Positions 16,215-25,241 of a DNA stretch of 64,000 nt are shown here, one piece after another. Source of the DNA: Sphingomonas sp. Root720 (GTDB lineage: Bacteria; Pseudomonadota; Alphaproteobacteria; Sphingomonadales; Sphingomonadaceae). Each line of letters begins with the position of its first letter. Positions within the stretch are counted from its first letter, which is position 1. Under the pieces are notes generated by a model, which saw only the letters and a program-made list of their open reading frames with translations, was not told the origin of the DNA and searched no databases. Where the stretch lies: NCBI RefSeq assembly GCF_001428605.1, contig NZ_LMID01000001.1:496001-560000 (forward strand), written 5' to 3'. A program made the position numbers and the translations under genes.

Positions 16215-16964
16215 TCAGCGCGGATATTGGCCGTCGTCGACCTTGATGCAGGTGCCCGTCACATGCGCCGAGGCGGCGGACGCGAGGAACAACAGGGTGC
16301 CGTCGAGATCGGCGGCATCACCCAGCCGCTTGCGGGGAAAGCCCGCCGACATGTCGCCGACCCGCTCGATCATGCCGTCCATCATCTCCGACCGGAAGGC
16401 ACCAGGCGCGATCGCGTTGACGTTGATCGGATAGGCCGCCCACTCTACCGCCAGCGCCTCGGTCATCCGCACCACCGCGCTCTTGGTGGTGGCATAGAGC
16501 GACGAGCCGGCCTGCGCGCTGTGGAAAGCCGCCATCGAGGCGATGTTGACGATCCGTCCGGCGCGCTTTGCTGCGATCAGCCGCTTCGCCACTTCGCGGG
16601 CCAGGATGAACGGCGTGCGGACGTTGAGGGCGATCACACGGTCGATCAGCTCCAGCGACATGCGCGTCGCGAGCTGGGCGTCGGGGATGCCGGCATTGTT
16701 GACGAGGATAGTGACGAGGCCGAGCTTCGCCTCCGCCGCCTCGACCACGGCTTCGAGCGCGGTGCCGTCGGTGAGGTCGACCGGGATGGCCAGCGCCGTG
16801 CCGCCCGCGTCCTCGATCTCGGCGACAAGCTCGTCGAGGCGGTCGCCGCGGCGCGCCGCGACCGCGACGCTCGCGCCCGCCGCCGCCAGGATCGAGGCGA
16901 AGCGCCGCCCGAGCCCCGCCGTCGCACCCGTGACCAGCGCGACCTCGTCCGTCAGCTCCCCCAT
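16215..16964 (-). CDS. SDR family oxidoreductase
   Basis: A 249-residue classical short-chain dehydrogenase. The cofactor loop is TGATAGLGR (TGxxxGxG), the NNAG motif is present, the catalytic Ser is in IVNIASMAAF, and YATTK is the YxxxK pair; the C-terminus has the usual NVNAIAPG and VDDGQ. It is last in the operon TonB receptor - ferredoxin - P450 - SDR; its ATG overlaps the P450 stop by 1 nt. It may oxidise the alcohol made by the P450 to a ketone (inference from order). Confidence 0.9.
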   Translation of the reverse strand: MGELTDEVALVTGATAGLGRRFASILAAAGASVAVAARRGDRLDELVAEIEDAGGTALAIPVDLTDGTALEAVVEAAEAKLGLVTILVNNAGIPDAQLATRMSLELIDRVIALNVRTPFILAREVAKRLIAAKRAGRIVNIASMAAFHSAQAGSSLYATTKSAVVRMTEALAVEWAAYPINVNAIAPGAFRSEMMDGMIERVGDMSAGFPRKRLGDAADLDGTLLFLASAASAHVTGTCIKVDDGQYPR

Positions 16965-18166
16965 CAGGCGGCCACCAGGCGCCGGCCCGGGGTGAACGCC
17001 ACCATCAGCGTCTTGAGCGCCCGTGCCTCGCTGGCGGTATATTCAGGTGTGAAGCCGACGGCGATGCTGTAGTCGCCGATCCGGCGCAGCATCGTCTTCA
17101 GGCAGGTGTCGATCATCACCCGCGCATAATGCCGGCCGATGCAGACATGTGCGCCTGAACCGAACGACATGTGGTCGCGGGCGTCCCGATCGATCAGGCA
17201 GGTGTCGGGCTCGGCGAACTTCGCCGGATCGCGATTGGCCGCCCCGTTGATGCACAGGACGACGTCGCCCGGATAGAGATTGCCGCCGTCGAGCTCGGTC
17301 TCCTTGACGACGGTCCGGCGCAGGGTCTGGATCGGCGTGGTGAAGCGCAGGAACTCCTCGATCGCCACCTCCCACGGCACCTCGCCCGACAGCAGCCGCT
17401 GCTTGTCTTCGGGGTGCTGGCCCAGGTGGAACAGCGACCCGCTCATCGCCGAGCTGGTCGAATCGAGCGCGCCGAACAGCGCGAGGATCAGGACCTGGTA
17501 TATCTCCATGTCGCTGAGCCGCTTGCCGTCGAACTCCTCCTCGATCAGGCACTGGAGCAGGTCGTCCTTGCGCGGCGCCTTCCGGCGCGCGGCGGCGATC
17601 CCCATCAGATAGTCGCCGATCTCGGTATAGCGTTGCACCCAGCCCTCATGGTCGAGCAGCCGGTTGTGAACCATCCACATCAGCTTTTCCGACAGCATCG
17701 GCCGGTCCTCGTCGGGGCAACCGATGACCGGCAGGGTCGTCATCGCCAGGAAAGGCCGTGTGAACTCGTTGACCAGGTCAGCCTCGCCGCGCTCGACGAA
17801 ATCGTCGATCAGCTTGTCGGCCAGGCCCTGGATGCGCGAGCGATCGGCCTCCGCCGCCTCCTGGGTGAAAAAGCGGTTGAGCGTGCGCCGCCAGCGGGTG
17901 TGGCTCGGCGGATCGAGATCCACCGGGAAGAAGCGGACGAGCTGGCTCGGCAGGCCCGCCCCCTCGCTCGAGGTGAAGGTGCGGTATTCGGAGAAGACCC
18001 GCTTCACCCCGTCATAGGTGGTCGGATAGTAGAATCCGTCCAGCGCGTCCGAATGGCCGAGCGGGCATTTGCCGCTGCGCACCTTCGCCAGGAAGCCGTA
18101 AGGATCCTGGGCGATCTTCGGATCGTGATGATTATAGTCGGCCTGGGTGAAATTCCTGTCCGGCAT
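16964..18166 (-). CDS. Cytochrome P450 monooxygenase
   Basis: A 400-residue soluble bacterial class I P450. The heme-thiolate loop is FGSGAHVCIGRHYAR with Cys about 342, the K-helix ExxR is EEFLRF / TLRRTV region, and the I-helix is ALFGALDSTSSAMSG. In that helix the usual Thr after the acid is Ser (D-S instead of D-T), mild but worth noting for O2 activation. It hydroxylates an unknown hydrophobic substrate using electrons from the adjacent 2Fe-2S ferredoxin; no ferredoxin reductase gene is in the window. Start MPDRNF chosen 14 nt after the ferredoxin stop. Confidence 0.94.
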   Translation of the reverse strand: MPDRNFTQADYNHHDPKIAQDPYGFLAKVRSGKCPLGHSDALDGFYYPTTYDGVKRVFSEYRTFTSSEGAGLPSQLVRFFPVDLDPPSHTRWRRTLNRFFTQEAAEADRSRIQGLADKLIDDFVERGEADLVNEFTRPFLAMTTLPVIGCPDEDRPMLSEKLMWMVHNRLLDHEGWVQRYTEIGDYLMGIAAARRKAPRKDDLLQCLIEEEFDGKRLSDMEIYQVLILALFGALDSTSSAMSGSLFHLGQHPEDKQRLLSGEVPWEVAIEEFLRFTTPIQTLRRTVVKETELDGGNLYPGDVVLCINGAANRDPAKFAEPDTCLIDRDARDHMSFGSGAHVCIGRHYARVMIDTCLKTMLRRIGDYSIAVGFTPEYTASEARALKTLMVAFTPGRRLVAA

Positions 18167-18180
18167 CCGGCGCCTCCTGG

Positions 18181-18501
18181 CTATCGCTGGCTCACGGGGG
18201 TCAGCACGACCAGGCCGTCCATCTCCGCGGTGACGCGAATCTGGCAGCACAGCCGGCTGCGATCGTCGACATCGACCCCGAATTCGAGCATCTCGCGCTC
18301 GTCCTCCGATGCCTCTCCCGTCACGGCCCGCCACTCTTCGGGGATGTAGACGTGGCAGGTGGCGCAGGCGAGTGCGCCGCCGCACTCGCCCTCGATCGTG
18401 GTGACGCCGCCCCGCACGGCCAGCTCCATCAGGTTGGTGCCCTCGTCGGCGTCGAGGTCGGTCCGGGTGCCGTCCTGATCGAGATAGCTGATCTTCACCA
18501 T
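18181..18501 (-). CDS. [2Fe-2S] ferredoxin, adrenodoxin/putidaredoxin type
   Basis: A 106-residue ferredoxin. Cluster ligands are Cys40, Cys46, Cys49 (C-x5-C-x2-C in GECGGALACATCHVY) and Cys86 in RLCCQIRV. The spacing and the acidic segment SEDEREMLEF mark it as the vertebrate-type ferredoxin that feeds P450s. It is encoded between the TonB receptor (13 nt gap) and the P450 (14 nt gap) and almost certainly is its electron donor. Confidence 0.94.
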   Translation of the reverse strand: MVKISYLDQDGTRTDLDADEGTNLMELAVRGGVTTIEGECGGALACATCHVYIPEEWRAVTGEASEDEREMLEFGVDVDDRSRLCCQIRVTAEMDGLVVLTPVSQR

Positions 18502-18514
18502 GTGCGCCGTGCCT

Positions 18515-20680
18515 TTAGCGGGTCTTGAAGCTGAGCGTGACACCGACGGTGCGCGGCGGCGCCAGGAACTGGATGTCGCCGAGCGCCTGTTCGGTGCGGT
18601 TGAGATAATAGTCCTTGTCGAACAGGTTGCGGACCCAGAATTGCGCGCCGATCCGCTTGTCGTCCGACGTCCAGCCGATCGACGAGTTGACCACGGTATA
18701 GCTCGGGATCGCGAGCCGGTTGGCGGCCGTCACGAACACCCGGCCGCGATAGGCGGCCGAGACGTTGACCCCGAACTCGCCGATGCTGGTGGGCACCCGA
18801 TAGTCGACGGTGACGTTTCCGCTGTACTTCGGCGCGTAGATCATGCGGTTGCCGGTCGCATCGACGGGCACCTGCGGCCCCTGCAGCGGCGAAGCGGGCG
18901 TGAAGGTGGCGTTGGGAAAGTCGGTATATTTGCCGTCGAGCCAGCCGAAGCCGCTGCTGATCGTCAGGTTCGAGCTCGCCTTGAACGCCAGGTCGGCGTC
19001 GAAGCCGTGGACCCGCGCCGCCGCCGCGTTGGTGGTCAGCACCGCGCCGCCGCCGGTGATGTTGAAGACCTGGATGTCCTGGTAGTCGTAGATGAAGGCG
19101 GCGGCGTTCAGCCGGACGCGACGATCGAACAGCTGCATCTTCAGGCCCGCCTCATAGGCGTCCAGGATCTCGGGCTTGTAGCCGGGCGTGCCGGCGTTGA
19201 TCATGTTGAAGCCGCCACTCTTGATGCCGCGGTTGTACGACAGATAGCCGAGCACGCCATCGCTGATTTCCTGGTCGATCGAGACGCGCCAGGTCAGCTT
19301 CTTGATGGTCTGCGATTGCGGACAGTCGGTCGTCTCCCCTGGACAGAGCGGGTTCGGCGCGTGCGGGAAGACCACGCCACCGCTTTCGGTGCGGCCGTCG
19401 GTATTCTGCTTCTCATAGGTGTAGCGCAGGCCGCCGGTAATCTTGGTCGTCTCGGTGACGGGTACGGTCGCCTGTCCGTAGATCGAGAGCGACTTGGTCT
19501 TCTGGTCGCCGAACAGCTGGATCGCAGGCAGCGGTGCCGCCGCGAGACCACCGAGATCGAGCGGGGTATAGGCGTATCTGGCGTGGAAATAAAAGCCGCC
19601 GAGCAGCCAGTCGACCTTCGACTCCTTGGGCGCGAGAAGCTGCAGCTCCTGTGAATAGCTTTCCGCGAACTGGTTGATGTCGCCCTGGACGATCGGCGTC
19701 GGCGTCGCGTCCTGGTCGAGATGGAAGTCGCCCTTGACGTGGCGGTAGCCGGTTATGCTGGCCAGGCGCGCGAAGCCCATGTCCTGGTCGATGCGCAGCG
19801 ACGCGCCGTAGATGTCGTTGTCGCCGGTGTTCTTCCATTCGGTGTTGGTGCGGCGCTTGCCCGGATAGCTGGTGACGCCGTCGGCACCGATCACGCCCTG
19901 ACGCAGCTGATAGTCGGTGCCGGTCGAATTGAGCCGGCTATAGTCGCCGGTCAAACGGATCTCGGTGTTCTCGCCGGGCTTGAACAGCAGCTTGGAGCGC
20001 AGGCCCAGCTGGTTGCGCTTGAAGATGTCGGCGTTGCGGTTGATGTCGCGGCCATAGCCGTCGTTGCGGTCGAAGCTGACCGCCAGATCGATCGCGGCCT
20101 TGTCGCCCAGACCGGTGGAGGCATAGCCGTTGGCCTCGACCGTGCCGTAATTGCCGCCGCCGACGCTGACGTCGAGCAACGGCGCGTCGATGTCGGGATC
20201 GCGGGTGACGATCTGGATGACGCCGCCGGTGGCGTTGCGGCCGAACAGCGTGCCCTGCGGGCCCTTCAGCACCTCGATCCGCTCGATATTGTTAAACCTG
20301 AAGATGTTGCCCGTGACCGACGGAATATAGACGCCATCGATATAGGTCGCGACCGAGGCCTCGTCGTTCGGGTTGGACTGGTTGGACCCGACGCCGCGCA
20401 GGAAGGGCGTCACCGAAACGCCGTTCTGGCTCAGGGTGAGGTTCGGCACCGCCGATTCGAGCGTGAGCGTGCTGGTGATCTGCCGCGCCGCAAGATCGCC
20501 GGCGGTAACGGCGGTGACGGCGATCGGGACGCTCTGCAGCGACTGCGACGTGCGCTGCGCGGTGACGACGATGTCCTGGAGCCCAACGTCCGGTTCGGCG
20601 GGACCGGCCTGGGCATAGGCCGGCATCGCGGTGCAGACGCCGAGAGCGGCGCCCGCCAGCAATAGTGCATGCGTCTTCAT
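18515..20680 (-). CDS. TonB-dependent receptor heading the P450 operon
   Basis: A 721-residue outer-membrane receptor. The signal peptide ends near residue 24 (GVCTAMPAYAQA). Then come LQDIVVTAQRTSQSLQSVPIAV (TonB box and plug start), the plug motif IERIEVLKGPQGTLFGRNATGGVIQIVTRDP, and a barrel whose last strand is RTVGVTLSFKTR. Being first in an operon with ferredoxin, P450 and SDR, it probably imports the P450 substrate, which is likely large or hydrophobic (inference). Two copies of the 13-bp motif lie upstream, at 20757-20769 and 20927-20939. Confidence 0.93.
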   Translation of the reverse strand: MKTHALLLAGAALGVCTAMPAYAQAGPAEPDVGLQDIVVTAQRTSQSLQSVPIAVTAVTAGDLAARQITSTLTLESAVPNLTLSQNGVSVTPFLRGVGSNQSNPNDEASVATYIDGVYIPSVTGNIFRFNNIERIEVLKGPQGTLFGRNATGGVIQIVTRDPDIDAPLLDVSVGGGNYGTVEANGYASTGLGDKAAIDLAVSFDRNDGYGRDINRNADIFKRNQLGLRSKLLFKPGENTEIRLTGDYSRLNSTGTDYQLRQGVIGADGVTSYPGKRRTNTEWKNTGDNDIYGASLRIDQDMGFARLASITGYRHVKGDFHLDQDATPTPIVQGDINQFAESYSQELQLLAPKESKVDWLLGGFYFHARYAYTPLDLGGLAAAPLPAIQLFGDQKTKSLSIYGQATVPVTETTKITGGLRYTYEKQNTDGRTESGGVVFPHAPNPLCPGETTDCPQSQTIKKLTWRVSIDQEISDGVLGYLSYNRGIKSGGFNMINAGTPGYKPEILDAYEAGLKMQLFDRRVRLNAAAFIYDYQDIQVFNITGGGAVLTTNAAAARVHGFDADLAFKASSNLTISSGFGWLDGKYTDFPNATFTPASPLQGPQVPVDATGNRMIYAPKYSGNVTVDYRVPTSIGEFGVNVSAAYRGRVFVTAANRLAIPSYTVVNSSIGWTSDDKRIGAQFWVRNLFDKDYYLNRTEQALGDIQFLAPPRTVGVTLSFKTR

Positions 20681-20756
20681 ACAACCTCCCCACTTCCTGT
20701 CCGGGGCGCCCTATCGATGGACGATCCTCCGCGCGTCCGATCCATGCTCGATGAAC

Positions 20757-20769
20757 CAGACAATGTTAG
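20757..20769 (-). promoter_or_regulatory. Shared 13-bp operator-like motif, copy A (CTAACATTGTCTG)
   Basis: Read on the minus strand. It lies 77 nt upstream of the TonB-receptor start. The invariant bases C1, A4, C5 and G9 are present; the outer half-site symmetry is weak. Confidence 0.5.
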
Positions 20770-20926
20770 GCTTGATATCGACTCAGCGGCAGCGATGCAA
20801 CGGGATAATGTGGGACGCCAGATAATCCGGTGTCCACCGAAGAAACGCAAAGGGGTAAATTTTGCGGGCGCGAAGAGGAGCGCTCCCGCGCAGCAGGAGG
20901 CCGATGAGGAAACTTGCCCGATCAAT

Positions 20927-20939
20927 ATAACGGTGTTAG
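20927..20939 (-). promoter_or_regulatory. Shared 13-bp operator-like motif, copy B (CTAACACCGTTAT)
   Basis: Read on the minus strand; the inner 11 bp (TAACACCGTTA) is nearly symmetric. It lies 50 nt upstream of the aldehyde dehydrogenase start. Confidence 0.6.
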
Positions 20940-20988
20940 GCGAAATAATCGACATGCCACCATAGGCCTGCATCATTCAGAGGACGGG

Positions 20989-22473
20989 ATGACCACAGAG
21001 GACGCACTGCTCGACCGCGTGAAGCGCGGCCGCTTCCTGATCGGCGGAGCCTGGATCGAGCCTGGCGATCGCCGCCGTTTCGACATCGTCACGCCATCCG
21101 ACGAAAGCCTGTTCGCATCGGTGCCCTGCGCGACCGCCGACGACATCGCGAAGGCCGTCGCCGCGGCGCGCGAAGCCTTCGACAACGGCCCCTGGCCCGG
21201 CCTCGCACCCGCCGAGCGCGGCGCCTTTCTCGACCGGCTCGCCGACGCGATCGACGCCAGGAGCGCGCTGTTCGCGAATATCTGGGCGCATGAAGTCGGC
21301 GGCGTCTTCGGCCATGGCGGCCATATGGTCGTGGCTTCGACGGCGGTGATCCGCGATTATGCGCGGCTCGGCCGCGAATTCCCCTTCATCGACCGGCAGA
21401 CGCCGACCGCCGGCGGCGAGATCGGCATGATCGTCCATGAACCCGTCGGGGTGGTTGGTGCGATCATCCCGTGGAACGGCCCGATCCTGATGCTGGCCTC
21501 GAAGCTGGCGCCCGCGCTGGTCGCCGGCTGCACGGTGGTGGTGAAGACCTCGCCCGAGGCCCCGCTCGAAGGCGTGCTGCTGGGCGAGATCATCGACGAG
21601 CTCGGCCTGCCGCCCGGCGTGGTCAACATCCTGATGGCCGACCGCGCCGAATCCGAGCTGCTCGTCCGCAACCCCGATGTCGACAAGATAAGCTTCACCG
21701 GATCGAGCGCGGTCGGCCAGCACGTCGCCTCGATCTGCGGGGGCCGCATGGCGCGCGCGACGCTCGAACTGGGCGGCAAGTCGGCCGCCGTCGTGCTCGA
21801 CGACTCGCCGCTCGACATCGTCGTGGGTGCGATCGCACCGCAGGTCGGCATGCTGGCGATGCAGTTCTGCTCGGCGCTGAGCCGGGTGATCGTGCCGCAG
21901 CATCGCCATGACGAGCTGCTCGACGGCCTCGCCGCCGCGATGCGGCAGGTGAAGGTCGGCGATCCGTTCGATGCCGCGACCCAGATGGGCCCGATGGCGA
22001 TGAAGCGCCAGCTCGAGCGCGCCCGGTCCTTCATCGACAGCGGCAAGGCCGACGGCTTCACCCTCGCGACCGGCGGTGGCCGGCCAGACGGGCTCGAGCG
22101 CGGCTATTATCTCGAACCGACCCTGTTCGGCCATGTCAGCAACGACGCGAAGATCGCCCAGGAGGAGATTTTCGGCCCGGTCATCTGCGTGATTCCGGCG
22201 CGCGACGAGGAGGAGGCGATCCGCCTCGCCAACCAGAGCGACTTCGGACTGAACAGCTCGGTCTTCACCCAGGACACCGAGCGCGCCATGGCGGTCGCCC
22301 GCCGGCTGCGCGCCGGCACCGTCGGCCACAACGCCTTCCGCAGCGATTTCGGCATCGCCTTTGGCGGCTTCAAGAAATCGGGCATCGGCCGCGAGGGCGG
22401 CAGGCCGGGGCTCATGCCCTATCTGGAGACCAAGACGGTGATCATGGACCAGGCTCCGGCGGTGCTGGGCTGA
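20989..22473 (+). CDS. Aldehyde dehydrogenase (NAD(P)+-dependent)
   Basis: A 494-residue aldehyde dehydrogenase. Catalytic residues are Asn163 (IPWNGP), Lys186 (VVVKTSPEAP), Glu260 (LELGGKS) and the nucleophile Cys294 in MQFCSALSRV. The usual FxxxGQxC sequence is changed to MLAMQFC. It oxidises an aldehyde to the acid. The next gene, a PQQ alcohol dehydrogenase, starts on its last stop base (TGATG), so the pair likely does alcohol -> aldehyde -> acid, delivering a substrate for the acyl-CoA ligase at 45364-46887 (inference). ATG chosen at MTTEDALL after GGACGGG. Confidence 0.93.
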   Translation: MTTEDALLDRVKRGRFLIGGAWIEPGDRRRFDIVTPSDESLFASVPCATADDIAKAVAAAREAFDNGPWPGLAPAERGAFLDRLADAIDARSALFANIWAHEVGGVFGHGGHMVVASTAVIRDYARLGREFPFIDRQTPTAGGEIGMIVHEPVGVVGAIIPWNGPILMLASKLAPALVAGCTVVVKTSPEAPLEGVLLGEIIDELGLPPGVVNILMADRAESELLVRNPDVDKISFTGSSAVGQHVASICGGRMARATLELGGKSAAVVLDDSPLDIVVGAIAPQVGMLAMQFCSALSRVIVPQHRHDELLDGLAAAMRQVKVGDPFDAATQMGPMAMKRQLERARSFIDSGKADGFTLATGGGRPDGLERGYYLEPTLFGHVSNDAKIAQEEIFGPVICVIPARDEEEAIRLANQSDFGLNSSVFTQDTERAMAVARRLRAGTVGHNAFRSDFGIAFGGFKKSGIGREGGRPGLMPYLETKTVIMDQAPAVLG

Positions 22474-24563
22474 TGCGCAGGATCGAAGGGATGGCCATGA
22501 AGCGCCTCGTCATGGGCCTCGCAGGCGTCGCCGCGCTGGCGATCGCGGCCTCGCACGTCACCGCGCAGGTGGGCGACACCACCGCGTCGGTCAGCGCCGA
22601 CGAGTGGCCCTATTATGGCCGGGACGAGAAGGAACAGCGGTTCAGCCCGCTCGACCAGATCAACCGCGCGACGGTAGCCAAGCTCGGCCTCGCCTGGAGC
22701 GCCGAGCTCGACAGTGACCGCGGCCAGGAATCGACCCCGATCATGGTCGACGGGGTGATCTATCTCAGCACCGCCTGGTCGCTGGTCTATGCCTTCGACG
22801 CGGCGACCGGCAGGGCGCTCTGGTCCTACGACCCGGAGGTGCCGCGCGAGTCGCTGGCCAGCGCCTGCTGCGACGCGGTCAATCGCGGCATCGCAGTGCA
22901 TGACGGCAAGGTGTTCGTCGGCACGCTCGACGGCCGCCTCGTCGCGGTCGACGCGAAGACGGGCAAGCTCGCCTGGCAGGTCGACACCCTCGCCGGCCAG
23001 CCGAAGACGATGCGCTACACCATCACCGGCGCGGTCCGCGCGGTGAAGGACAAGGTGGTTATCGGCAACAGCGGCGCCGAGTTCGGCGTGCGCGGCTTCG
23101 TCACCGCCTATGACGGCGCCACCGGCAAGCTCGCGTGGCGCTTCTACCTGACCCCAAATCCGGAGGGGAAGCCCGACGGCGCCGCCTCGGACGACGTGCT
23201 GCTGGCCAAGGCGCAATCGACCTGGGGCGACGGCGAATGGCGCAACAGCGGCGGCGGCGGCACCGCCTGGGACGGCATCACCTACGATCCCGAAGCGAAC
23301 CTGCTCTATATCGGCGCCGGCAATGGCGGGCCGTTCGACTATCAGCTCCGGTCGGGCGGCAAGGGCGACAACCTGTTCCTGTCGTCGATCGTCGCAGTCG
23401 ATCCCGACACCGGCAAATATGCCTGGCATTACCAGACCACCCCGTCCGACAGCTGGGACTATACCGCCACCCAGCAGATCATGGGCGCGCGCCTCGTCAT
23501 CGACGGCAAGCCCCGCGACGTGGTGATGCAGGCGCCCAAGAACGGCTATTTCTACGTCCTCGATCGCAAGACCGGCGAACTGCTGTCGGCCAAGCCCTTC
23601 GCCCCGGTCACCTGGTCGAGCGGCATCGACATGAAGACCGGCCGGCCGATCATGGCGAAGGGCGTCCATTACCAGGACGGTCCGTCGATCCAGCAGCCGG
23701 GCCCGTTCGGCGCGCATAGCTGGCAGGCGATGTCGTACAGTCCGCGCACCGGGCTGGTCTACATCCCGGTCCAGCTGACGCCCGGCGAATATGAGAAGGT
23801 ACAGGATTTCCAGCACCGCCCGATCGGCCAGAATGCCGGCATCGCGATGAAGGAGTTTCCAGAGGACCAGCTCGAGCCGATCCGCAAGGCGATGACCGGC
23901 CAGTTGCTCGCCTGGGATCCCGTCGCGCAAAAGGCACGCTGGTCGGTGCCGAAGCGCTATTTCGTCAATGGCGGCACGCTGGCGACCGCCGGCGACATCG
24001 TCTTCCAGGGCGACATGGAGGGCACCCTCAGCGCCTATGACGCGACCAACGGCACCAGGCTCTGGTCGTTCGATGCGGGCACCAGCATCATCGCCCCGCC
24101 GATCAGCTACCGGATCAAGGGCCAGCAATATGTGGCGGTGCTCTCGGGCTTCGGCGGCGCGGGTGCGCTGATCGGACGTGTCGTCCCCGATAACCAGCGC
24201 CGGAACGGCCGGCTGCTCGTCTTCCGGATCGGCGGCAAGGCGAAGCTGAAGCACGAGGCGCCCGCCCCGCGCGCGCCGATCGACGTGACCGGCATCACCT
24301 CGACCGGCAATGCCGATGCTGGCATGGCCGAATATGCCCGAACCTGCTCGGTCTGCCACGGCGGCAACGCCTCGGTCGCCTACACCGCCGACCTGCGCCG
24401 CTCGGGCGCGCTCGCCGACCCCGAGGCGTGGAAGGCGATCGTGATCGACGGCGCGCTCAAGGAGATGGGCATGGTGTCCTTCGCCCAGGTCATCACTCCG
24501 CAACGCGCCGAGGACATCCGCGCCTATGTGCTGCGCCAGGCGAAGAAGGCCCAGGGAAAATAG
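22473..24563 (+). CDS. PQQ-dependent quinohemoprotein alcohol dehydrogenase (with C-terminal cytochrome c)
   Basis: A 696-residue periplasmic enzyme. A signal peptide (MKRLVMGLAGVAALAIAASHVTA) starts at either of two internal ATGs (22491, 22497), more likely true starts than the overlapping 22473. The eight-bladed PQQ propeller has the vicinal disulfide pair Cys132-Cys133 (ASACCDAVNRG), W-motifs (TGKLAWQVD and others) and the Asp in SWDYTATQQ. The C-terminal cytochrome c domain has CSVCHG (about 625-630), with Met in KEMGMVSF as likely axial ligand. It oxidises a primary or secondary alcohol and passes electrons to the respiratory chain. Confidence 0.93.
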   Translation: MRRIEGMAMKRLVMGLAGVAALAIAASHVTAQVGDTTASVSADEWPYYGRDEKEQRFSPLDQINRATVAKLGLAWSAELDSDRGQESTPIMVDGVIYLSTAWSLVYAFDAATGRALWSYDPEVPRESLASACCDAVNRGIAVHDGKVFVGTLDGRLVAVDAKTGKLAWQVDTLAGQPKTMRYTITGAVRAVKDKVVIGNSGAEFGVRGFVTAYDGATGKLAWRFYLTPNPEGKPDGAASDDVLLAKAQSTWGDGEWRNSGGGGTAWDGITYDPEANLLYIGAGNGGPFDYQLRSGGKGDNLFLSSIVAVDPDTGKYAWHYQTTPSDSWDYTATQQIMGARLVIDGKPRDVVMQAPKNGYFYVLDRKTGELLSAKPFAPVTWSSGIDMKTGRPIMAKGVHYQDGPSIQQPGPFGAHSWQAMSYSPRTGLVYIPVQLTPGEYEKVQDFQHRPIGQNAGIAMKEFPEDQLEPIRKAMTGQLLAWDPVAQKARWSVPKRYFVNGGTLATAGDIVFQGDMEGTLSAYDATNGTRLWSFDAGTSIIAPPISYRIKGQQYVAVLSGFGGAGALIGRVVPDNQRRNGRLLVFRIGGKAKLKHEAPAPRAPIDVTGITSTGNADAGMAEYARTCSVCHGGNASVAYTADLRRSGALADPEAWKAIVIDGALKEMGMVSFAQVITPQRAEDIRAYVLRQAKKAQGK

Positions 24564-24577
24564 GAGCCTGGCCATGG

Positions 24578-24600
24578 CCCCTCCCCTGAAGGGGGAGGGG
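24578..24600. terminator. GC-rich hairpin between convergent operons
   Basis: CCCCTCCCC and its complement GGGGAGGGG flank a 5-nt loop, 15 nt after the PQQ dehydrogenase stop and 10 nt before the convergent NmrA gene's stop. It likely works as a bidirectional terminator. Confidence 0.65.
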
Positions 24601-24609
24601 TGAGAGCAG

Positions 24610-25212
24610 TCAATAGGCGATCGAGAAGCGCTTCCGGCTGTGCTTCGGCGCTTCCAGCTCGTCGACCAGCGCCATCGCAAGATCCTCGTAGGAAATCCGA
24701 CTGTCGCCCGAGCCATCGCGCATCAGGTCGTCACCGCCCAGACGGAAGTGCCCGGTCCGCTCGCCCGGCACGAAATTGACCGCGGGCGACAGGAAGGTCC
24801 AGTCGATGTCGCTGCGCTTGAGGGCTTCGAGGAAATCGCGGCCACCCGCTACTTCGGGCATGAACGCCTCGGGGATCACCCCCATGTCGATCAGTTGCAC
24901 GCCCGGCGACGCGAACAGGGTGCCCGCCCCGCCGACGACCAGCAGCCGGGGCACGCCAGCCCGCTTCATCGCCGTGACGATCGCATCGGCGCTGGTCGAG
25001 ACGAAGCGCCCTGCCAGCATCGCCGCGTCATGGCCCCGGATCGCATCGGCCAGCGCCGCCGGATCGTTGGCGTCGGCCAGCCGCAGCGGCACGCCGGGGT
25101 CCTCGGCCGGCTGCGACCGGGCGACGCCGGTCACCGCATGCCCGCGCCGCCGAAGTTCGTCGACGAGCCGCTGGCCGACCTTGCCGGTCGCACCGATCAC
25201 CGCGATCTTCAT
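24610..25212 (-). CDS. NmrA/atypical SDR-type NAD(P)H-binding protein
   Basis: A 200-residue atypical short-chain dehydrogenase with an N-terminal Rossmann loop IAVIGATGKVGQRLV (GxxGxxG) and the downstream VVGGAGTLF, but no YxxxK pair. This fits NmrA/YwnB-like NAD(P)H-binding proteins, which may be regulators, epimerase-like enzymes or quinone-reductase relatives. It is last in the thiolase-side minus-strand operon, 29 nt after the HMG-CoA-lyase-like gene. I used the ATG giving MKIAVIGATG, after GGAGGAGG. Confidence 0.82.
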   Translation of the reverse strand: MKIAVIGATGKVGQRLVDELRRRGHAVTGVARSQPAEDPGVPLRLADANDPAALADAIRGHDAAMLAGRFVSTSADAIVTAMKRAGVPRLLVVGGAGTLFASPGVQLIDMGVIPEAFMPEVAGGRDFLEALKRSDIDWTFLSPAVNFVPGERTGHFRLGGDDLMRDGSGDSRISYEDLAMALVDELEAPKHSRKRFSIAY

Positions 25213-25241
25213 AGTCCGTCCTCCTCCTCTGCCGTTCCCGC

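Larger units (their letters stand above)
20681..20988. promoter_or_regulatory. Divergent control region between receptor/P450 and ALDH/PQQ operons
   Basis: This 308-nt region has no gene and is AT-richer than its surroundings. It carries two copies of the shared 13-bp motif, one nearer each operon, so both operons are probably controlled together. I could not fix exact promoter hexamers. Confidence 0.65.

Noticed and set aside
22419-24716. Long antisense open frame across the PQQ dehydrogenase
   Set aside because: Mirror frame of a GC-rich gene; no start context or domain.
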